Shown piece by piece: positions 57,816 to 64,000 of a stretch of 64,000 nucleotides of DNA. Numbering within the stretch: the first letter of the stretch is position 1; every line of letters starts with the position of its first letter. The DNA is taken from the NCBI GenBank assembly GCA_032718475.1, contig JAUCBJ010006696.1, forward strand, positions 28,672-92,671. Direction: 5' to 3'. The position numbers and the translations under genes are program-made. The notes beneath the pieces were generated by a model. It saw only the letters and a list, made by a program, of their open reading frames with translations. It had not been told where the DNA came from and ran no database searches. The stretch is from Nemertoderma westbladi. Its lineage: Eukaryota > Xenacoelomorpha > Nemertodermatida > Nemertodermatidae.

Positions 57816-59861
57816 GACCCATTCAAGATATCCATGAGATAGTGACCTCAAACCGTGAGCCAGACCATGCCGACTTAGTCCGTACTACACTGTTTGCTAT
57901 AACGTTCACTGGACTTCGTGGCTCGCCTCAATGATCCAAATAAAGATTACAAACCCTTGAGTAAATTATTTTATTGTCTTTATTTCCGTACACATTCCTC
58001 TTCGCTAATGGTTCGATATCTGGTCTAGCACCGACGTGTACCACCTACTGTACCTGCTAGCATACAGGATATATCTTGGTTTTTATGTGTTTTTATATGA
58101 TTCGCGGGCTATGTTACAGGCTGCACCTCATCGAATATTGTTTCGTACGCTTACAGTACACATTTCCATTTAATAGTCATCGTAGGAATGTTGGTAGAAA
58201 AATAGCTCTAAGGCTGACTGCCGTAATAGAATACGTATTAGTGGTAAAAATATTGATTTACGGTATTGCCAGTTTGCTATACCCATTATTAGGTGAGCTT
58301 CTGTGTCAGCTAGTTGTACCGCTGTGTGCAATTAATTGCCTTTCAGTATCACCAATGGGAACAAATGATTCGGAAATATACAAACTCCATTGGTGGTTCC
58401 CAAGCATGAGGCAGTTTTTACGATACGTTTACAGTACACCATCAATGTACAGTATAATTTCTGAATCAATTGGTCTCTGGGTCTATAATGGTTTCATGCA
58501 TGCATGACATTCCACTATATGGTTACGCCTACCACTACTCGTCTCAGCAGCATATTTATTCAATTTGATTGTCATCATGATTACTATTAATAAAGTGTTC
58601 ATCGTATGGTCGTGCAATGACATAGTTATGTTTCCGCCCTTGTTATTGATTTTATGCTACAAGCATCCCATATTATTCGAACTTAAATTTAATTATACCT
58701 TATGACATGGGATTGTTTCTCCTGTAATATTCATAATTTATTTTTAAAATTACTTTTTATTCCCGCTCTTTAGTTTAAATTTAATGTACTTTTGTTAAAT
58801 TATGTCAACTCAACAGCTTTACAACTTTACAACTTTAACAGATTACTCGTAACGCTGCAAAGTACTACTTTGCATCGTTGCGGCCTATAGGACGGAACGC
58901 TGCAAAGTAATCAATGACATGAAAACAACTTAAATTACCGGAATGTATTATTTCCATATATGTTAATGCAAGCAAAAGCAAACAGTCGGCCGAAGCCGGA
59001 GGCGACCCGAAGGCTCCTCTTTCGATAGCTGCTACCCGAGGGTAGGGGTGGGCGCTACTCCTATCCCAAGATTTGCTCCCAGTTATTTAACTGGTACTTA
59101 TGTTAATGAGTGCTGCTTTATTATCCAGTTTGCAGTGACGGGACTAGCTACTGTATAAAAATACTTGTTTAACGTGTACTGTAATCCATTATGGCGAAAT
59201 GTCCAATAGAAGACACGAAAATAACCAAAGAAAATGACGACAGTGACGACAGTGTTCAGTAAAACTGAACGCACACAGACGGTGAATAAGTTTGCTTCAG
59301 TCGACTATAGTCAAGATGGGGTAATGATTTATCACATCCATGCAGGAGATAACTTCCAATAAACTTTAATTAGATTTAAATGTATAATAAATACTGTGTA
59401 CCTGTTAATACATTTCACTTATATTCGATATATTTAGTACATGATTAAAGTGTATAAATGAGTATCCTTAAAATCCTTTCTTCACATACCGATAAGTAAC
59501 AAAATTACATATATCATTGCTTGCAAAGGTCACTTTACAGCGTTAACCCTTGTATATTTATGTAAACCTCCCTCGCTGCGCTCTATCTGTAGATAAATAC
59601 ACTCAGGCCATATCGGGTTACTTTTCACACAATGATGTAAATAGTTATTTCCGCGTGGGGGAAAAAATACCACAGGAAGTTCCATGGAAACAGGGACCTT
59701 ACGCACCTGTTATCAGATGGCAGATATAATAACCGAGAACCGTTCTAGGCAGTATACTGTAGTTCTGGGGGGACAGCATAGTCATCACTTGTACACTTGA
59801 TATTCTTTGTGCTTGTTGTTCATTTTAAGACCTGTTTAAATTTCATATTTATAATTATTGC
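57816..59861. other. Cadherin intron, no gene seen
   Basis: The longest open frame, 58076-58507, has no recognisable domain. Nothing else is supportable. Confidence 0.5.
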
Positions 59862-60098
59862 AGATTCATCCCTCTCCAGGGGAAATTCGACGCAAATAAC
59901 AGCTGATTACTCTAAAAAAATACGACTATTTCCTGTTCTATTGTGTTTAGTTTATTGTTTTGGTTAAAATAACGTGCAACTGTAACCTGTTCCTTTCCCT
60001 AAATTGAGAATTTAACATTGAGGCGGGATATTAATTCGCCAAGATGGGATTTTCGTCCAGTCCCCCCCCCCCCCCCTCCCCCACCCTGTCTCTCTAAT
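59862..60098. mobile_element. Poly-G MITE copy, left end cut
   Basis: From GATTCATCCCTCTCCAGG to the C run and CACCCTGTCTCTC. It is closely similar to 9570-9773 (AAATTCGACGCAAATAACAG, TTAACATTGAGGCGGGATAT) but lacks the left poly-G terminus. Confidence 0.8.
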
Positions 60099-60119
60099 TG
60101 AAGTATTATTATACTTATA

Positions 60120-61178
60120 CACCATGTCCCGTAATATAGGATGACACGGACCCCCCCCCCCCCCCCCCCCCAGATTTTTCTACAAATCTTTATCGTATTG
60201 CTTGAAATTAGAAACACAACTAGTTCCACTCACCGTCGATGACCCCATGAAGCCGGAATTTTCGATTTTGCCTTCGGATTCGGATTATTCCTCGGGCATC
60301 AGGCAAAGGATATAGGATTCGAAATATGTAACAATATCTGAATTTCGTTGAAAAAAACAACTGAGATATCGGCGTTCAAAGATTGCAAGAATTATTGTTC
60401 GCTGCAGGCCATTTATTCTAATTAATAAATACACGATGTTCTGGAACATTTTGTATGAATAGCTACGCAATATAATTATAATAATATATAATATAATTAA
60501 TATAATTATTGTAATATAATGGTTTTGGTGGATTGTTTAAATGAGGAACATTCTTATTGACAAATAAAAAAAATTTACTAAAAAAAAAATTCCAGCATTA
60601 TATATTCTATACAATGTTAAAAAAAAATATATATATAATTAACGTAATTACAACGTAATTACAAAAATTATTGATAATCTCCGGTTGATGCCCAAGTTGT
60701 AGCCTCGAGATTAGAACTTAGGTTGGTTTAGGGGCAGGGGAGAATGAGGAATTAAGATGTGTTTATAAAATAAATAACACGTTCTAGAATTTTGTGTATT
60801 TATTAAATATAATAAATGGCCTTCAGCGAACGATAATTCTGGCAATCTTTGAACGCGTATTTCTCAGCTGTTTCTCAAACGAAATTCAGATATTTGTTTA
60901 CATATTTGGAATCTTTAAAACACAAGCTTTCCAATGATATCATAAAATTACGACTAATGTGAAGAATGTCCACGATACGGAGGGTGCGATTTGCGGCAAA
61001 AGGACACTTTTTTTAAAACGCGAAAATTCGAAAAATTCCGGCTTCATGGGGTCAACGATGGTGAGTGGAACTAGTTGTGCTTCTAATTTCAAGCAATATG
61101 ATAAAGATTTGTAGAAAAATTTGGGGGGGGGGGGTCCGTGTCATCAGAAAAAATGACACTATATTACGGGACATGGTG
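60120..61178. mobile_element. Foldback element with long TIRs, TA flanked
   Basis: 1059 bp. The left arm (60120 to about 60445) and right arm (about 60778 to 61178) are inverted copies. It starts CACCATGTCCCGTAATATAG, ends with the complement, and TA flanks it (60118-60119, 61179-61180). A C or G run sits about 32 bases inside each end. It holds no transposase, so it is non-autonomous with Tc1/mariner-like target sites. Solo ends of the family are inside the duplicated blocks at 1938 and about 3238. Confidence 0.8.
60660..60760. repeat. Inverted repeat with 61845-61955
   Basis: This 100-bp piece in the centre of the foldback element occurs in reverse orientation at 61845-61955 in the cadherin intron (CTCCGGTTGATGC, TTGTAGCCTCGAGATTAGA, TTAGGTTGGTTTAGGGGCAG). 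It is probably a further element inserted between the arms. Confidence 0.75.
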
Positions 61179-61230
61179 TATAACATAATTCAATGTTTCA
61201 TATAGTTCAAATGCATATCGTTATCTGCAG

Positions 61231-61500
61231 GTGTTTATTACCATAAACGATGTGAACGACAACGCCCCAGTGTTTCCCTTCTCTCGGTCGGTAACACTAT
61301 GCTACCCGAGGGACAGCGACTGGGGTTCACTTAGTTTGCCGTGGTAACAGCAACAGGACGCCGACGGGCTTACGGCTCCGTTGTGTACTCTATAGTATCT
61401 GGGGGAGATAAAAAAGTTTTCCGTAGGACGCTAAAGATGGAACTGTTACTCTGGCGGGGCGATTGGGATCAGGAAACAAAGAAACCAGTACAATCTCAAG
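61231..61500 (+). CDS. Cadherin exon 2, frame broken by insertions
   Basis: After a CTGCAG acceptor, the first codons VFITINDVNDNAPVFPFSRS join in phase with the previous exon and complete the sixteenth repeat. Beyond that the frame fails repeatedly, yet in changing frames one reads TAT, DAD, SVVYSIVSGGD, a KFSVDAKDG-like part and a final QYNLK before the GTAAAG donor. By my reading about nine small insertions (one to three bases) account for every break and no deletion is needed. Either the assembly is poor here or the exon has decayed by insertion. Confidence 0.7.
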
Positions 61501-62993
61501 GTAAAGTTACGTCGGGATATAAATTACTTTATTTATTTAACGTCGAATCTTTTTAATCATCTATTAATATTATTTTTATAAAATATCAAAAATATATTAA
61601 AAAAATACACGAAAAAACATTTAAATTTTAAATTTCAGAAGACCTTAAAATGGCACTATAGTTCAAGTGCTACTTTTACTAGCCATGAAGTATATTACAT
61701 TCAATATTCATATCACATTGGTACAGTTAAGTACAGCGCATTGTCGAAGTACTGATGCATACTGGCATCTCACTTCAGCTAACTCAGTTTTCCCTAAAGA
61801 ATCTATTGTTATAAAATTAATCATCCCCTTGCGGGCTGTTTGCGCCCTTATAAACACATCTTAATTCTCATTTCTCCCTGCCCCTAAACCAACCTAAGCT
61901 CTAATCTCGAGGCTACAACTTGTGCATCAACCGGAGATAATCCAATAATTTTTGAGTGAGGGATTTAGGAATGTGGTAATTAATTATTAGCCAATCGGTC
62001 AGTGACCTCGTTCATGCGTTGTTCTTTTGAATTATTTCAATGACCCCTCCCTATTTTTTGAGGTTAAATATTTGCTGTTAACCGTTAACCTCTTGAAATC
62101 AATGCCCGTAGCCATTTGGCCCTTTTTTGCCTGTTTTTCCTGTTACCCCCCCTCTCCCGTTTTGTTTTCCAAAAACAAACAGGGTTTGCCCCCCCATAAC
62201 ATTCCCGTATGTTTATGGGGGGCAAACTCCGTACCGGCAAAGTCGCATAGAGCCCCCCCCCCCCCTTATTCCCCCACCTACTACTCATACTAAGTTTAAC
62301 TTACACTGCCACATTTCTACGACGATGTAGGCAGGTTAGTATAAAGGGGTAGGCGGGTAGGCGGGTTACATTACATTGTGAATTATGAGAACCAAAACAT
62401 AAAAAAAAACAAAACTTAAACACGTCCTTACATTGTAGGTCAGTCGGTTAAAATCATTAAATAATATACTGACTTTAGTTTAGATGGCATTGCTTTGAGG
62501 GGGGGGGGGGGGGGGAGGGGGGGGGGAAATTCCACCATAAAAGGCTGAATAAATGCGACTCATAAATCCTGCAATGGATCTACATGTACTTTGCCTCCCC
62601 GGACAAAGTACCATATGGTACAATGCATGGGGGGGGGGGGGGGGGTACCATATGGTTATGGTTGTCATGCCCGGGGGAGGGAGGAGGTCCATAGGATGTT
62701 ATTAACATACAACAACATCGGTACATATAATTCTTATACTCATTTATTATACGATTGCGCCTTTTAAAGACCATGCATCCATTCCGCATTGATAAGGTCG
62801 TTTAAACAAGTTCGAAAGGTTTTTAGTAAATAAACAACAGCGTAGTTAGAGGTCACTTGTAATGATGATACTATATAGAGTTTTAGTAACCATAGTAAAC
62901 AATGCACCCATACCTACCGGTTAGGGGTTAACATCATTACATAATAGTTCGACACGATAATTAAACTGTTAACTTTTATTCATTCCTTTACAG
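61501..62993. other. Cadherin intron 2
   Basis: Includes the inverted repeat at 61845-61955 and three G or C runs near 62247, 62501 and 62631. No exon is seen. Confidence 0.55.
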
Positions 62994-63260
62994 ATCTCGG
63001 CTTCGGACGGGGTATTTGGTCCTCGTTCACAGAGTTCACTGTTACCGTCCACCGACGTTAACGACAACTGGGCCCCGTCCTTCACCAACAGAACCTACAC
63101 CTTCATCGTTTCGGAAGGTACCAGGGTCGGCTCGGAAGTCGGCCGTTGTCCACGGCTTACAGGACCCCAGGACGCCGGTGCCAACGGATCTGTTTCATAC
63201 TCTCTCGCTCAAACAGACCATGTTGGTATTCCGAATGGAGCCGGTAGTAATATCGGTGGA
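62994..63260 (+). CDS. Cadherin exon 3, frame broken by insertions
   Basis: After a TTTACAG acceptor, ASDGVFG, then in a shifted frame TEFTVTV, then DVNDN with an extra Trp codon before APSFTNRTYTFIVSEGTRVGSEVG, then DAGANGSVSYSLAQTD, and finally FRMEP in another frame. These are the end of the seventeenth and most of the eighteenth cadherin repeat. About eight small insertions explain the frame changes. The right boundary is not certain because no clear donor was found. Confidence 0.6.
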
Positions 63261-64000
63261 CGCATGTTGTTACTAATTAGTTAATAATTTTACTAATATC
63301 AAACTATTAACATCATGTATTCATGTATTTGTTGTGGCACTAGTGCATTCTTTGTGAGTGCAACACAATCCATCAAACACAAACCGCACAATCGCATGTG
63401 GCTTGGATTGATAGTGAGATTCATTAATGTTCTTTTGATATTTTCTCTAATCAGCTTGGTGGAAGTGTCATCTCCTTACCATCCGCTCCAATTACTATTT
63501 ATGAGTAGCAGCACATAGGTTAGAGGACAAACTTACACATTAACTGAATAAACATTCACACATAGCTTTAACATTTTATATTGTTGAGGTAAATTCATGT
63601 GGTATGTTGTATTTATTGCCAATAATTCTCGTTCATTTTTACCTACGGGCGTCTGGGATTAAATGTCCTTTATATTATTATAGCGCTTTATATAAACTAA
63701 CAAAGCTAGCCGCTGAATTCCTTGAGAAATTCAATGTGCTTTATTACTTCATTAGTTTTGTACGGACGTATCAACTGTGAAACAAAAAGTACCTGATATA
63801 AAGGTCATATGGCCATTAAAGAGAAAAAATGTAGAATGTGGACTGAATCAATCAAGGACAATTCATTATAATTTATATATACCGTATATAACCAATTCCA
63901 ATTGCATATAAATTCCCGTATTTGAATTTGAGAGTTGCGACACCATAACCGATGGGACCCATGTACTGTATTATAATCGGACCCACGAAACAACGCACTC
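63261..64000. other. Probable cadherin intron 3
   Basis: No exon is recognised up to the end of the window. The gene must continue beyond it, since no transmembrane segment has been reached. Confidence 0.5.

Noticed and set aside
58076-58507. 143-codon open frame in the cadherin intron
   Set aside because: No domain, no splice context, and a composition rich in hydrophobic and rare residues such as expected from random AT-rich sequence.
62480-62790. Proline-rich proteins opposite the G runs
   Set aside because: They are translations of homopolymer tracts and the frames end just outside them. The same happens near 5455, 9369 and 59999.

Overview
The window is nuclear DNA from an animal. It holds three recognisable host genes with animal-type domains (a SUN-domain protein, a two-pore-domain potassium channel and a giant cadherin). 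Two of them are split by GT-AG introns, and everything sits in AT-rich DNA full of transposons. BEL/Pao and LINE retroelements, foldback DNA transposons, TCTG microsatellites and frequent ACCGGT and TAGGCCTA words suggest a marine invertebrate. I cannot name the species, and nothing bacterial or viral is present.

Layout: 1-6.0 kb is mostly gene-free, with a lysine/arginine-rich basic protein whose frame is broken (2231-2646) and which lies between two copies of a ~350 bp duplicated block. At 6003-7535 there is an intact, apparently intronless SUN-domain gene with a sharply GC-rich 3' half. 7.6-12.6 kb is repeats: a TCTG tract, a 66-bp minisatellite, a hAT-like MITE nested in another MITE, and a palindrome-rich foldback element. 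From 12.6 to 43.2 kb runs one K2P potassium channel gene. Its three visible exons (12601-13287, 34340-34512, 42764-43211) join in frame; both pore motifs lie in the first two and the fourth membrane segment in the third. A first exon with the start codon was not found.

The K2P introns hold a LINE with an uninterrupted 1098-codon ORF and an 85-bp target duplication (13969-17718), a long-TIR TA-flanked element (17999-18824), a solo BEL/Pao-like LTR with a 5-bp target duplication (18827-19389), a deleted second LINE copy, a degenerate BEL/Pao element of about 11 kb (22780-33934), and a decayed LINE of another clade (36040-38649). The BEL/Pao element carries an extra ORF after integrase that resembles a 3'-5' exonuclease domain. 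43.2-49.4 kb holds a 1.7 kb satellite with a 19-bp unit, LINE debris, a MITE and a tRNA-like SINE candidate.

From 49400 a FAT/dachsous-type cadherin begins with a 1695-codon first exon that is perfectly open. Its next two exons (61231-61500, 62994 to about 63260) are recognisable but read in frame only if many small insertions are ignored, which points to a local sequence-quality problem or unusual decay.

The three host genes all lie on the + strand but show no functional link to each other: nuclear envelope tethering, membrane potential and cell adhesion. Most of what is unusual here is in the mobile and repeated DNA.
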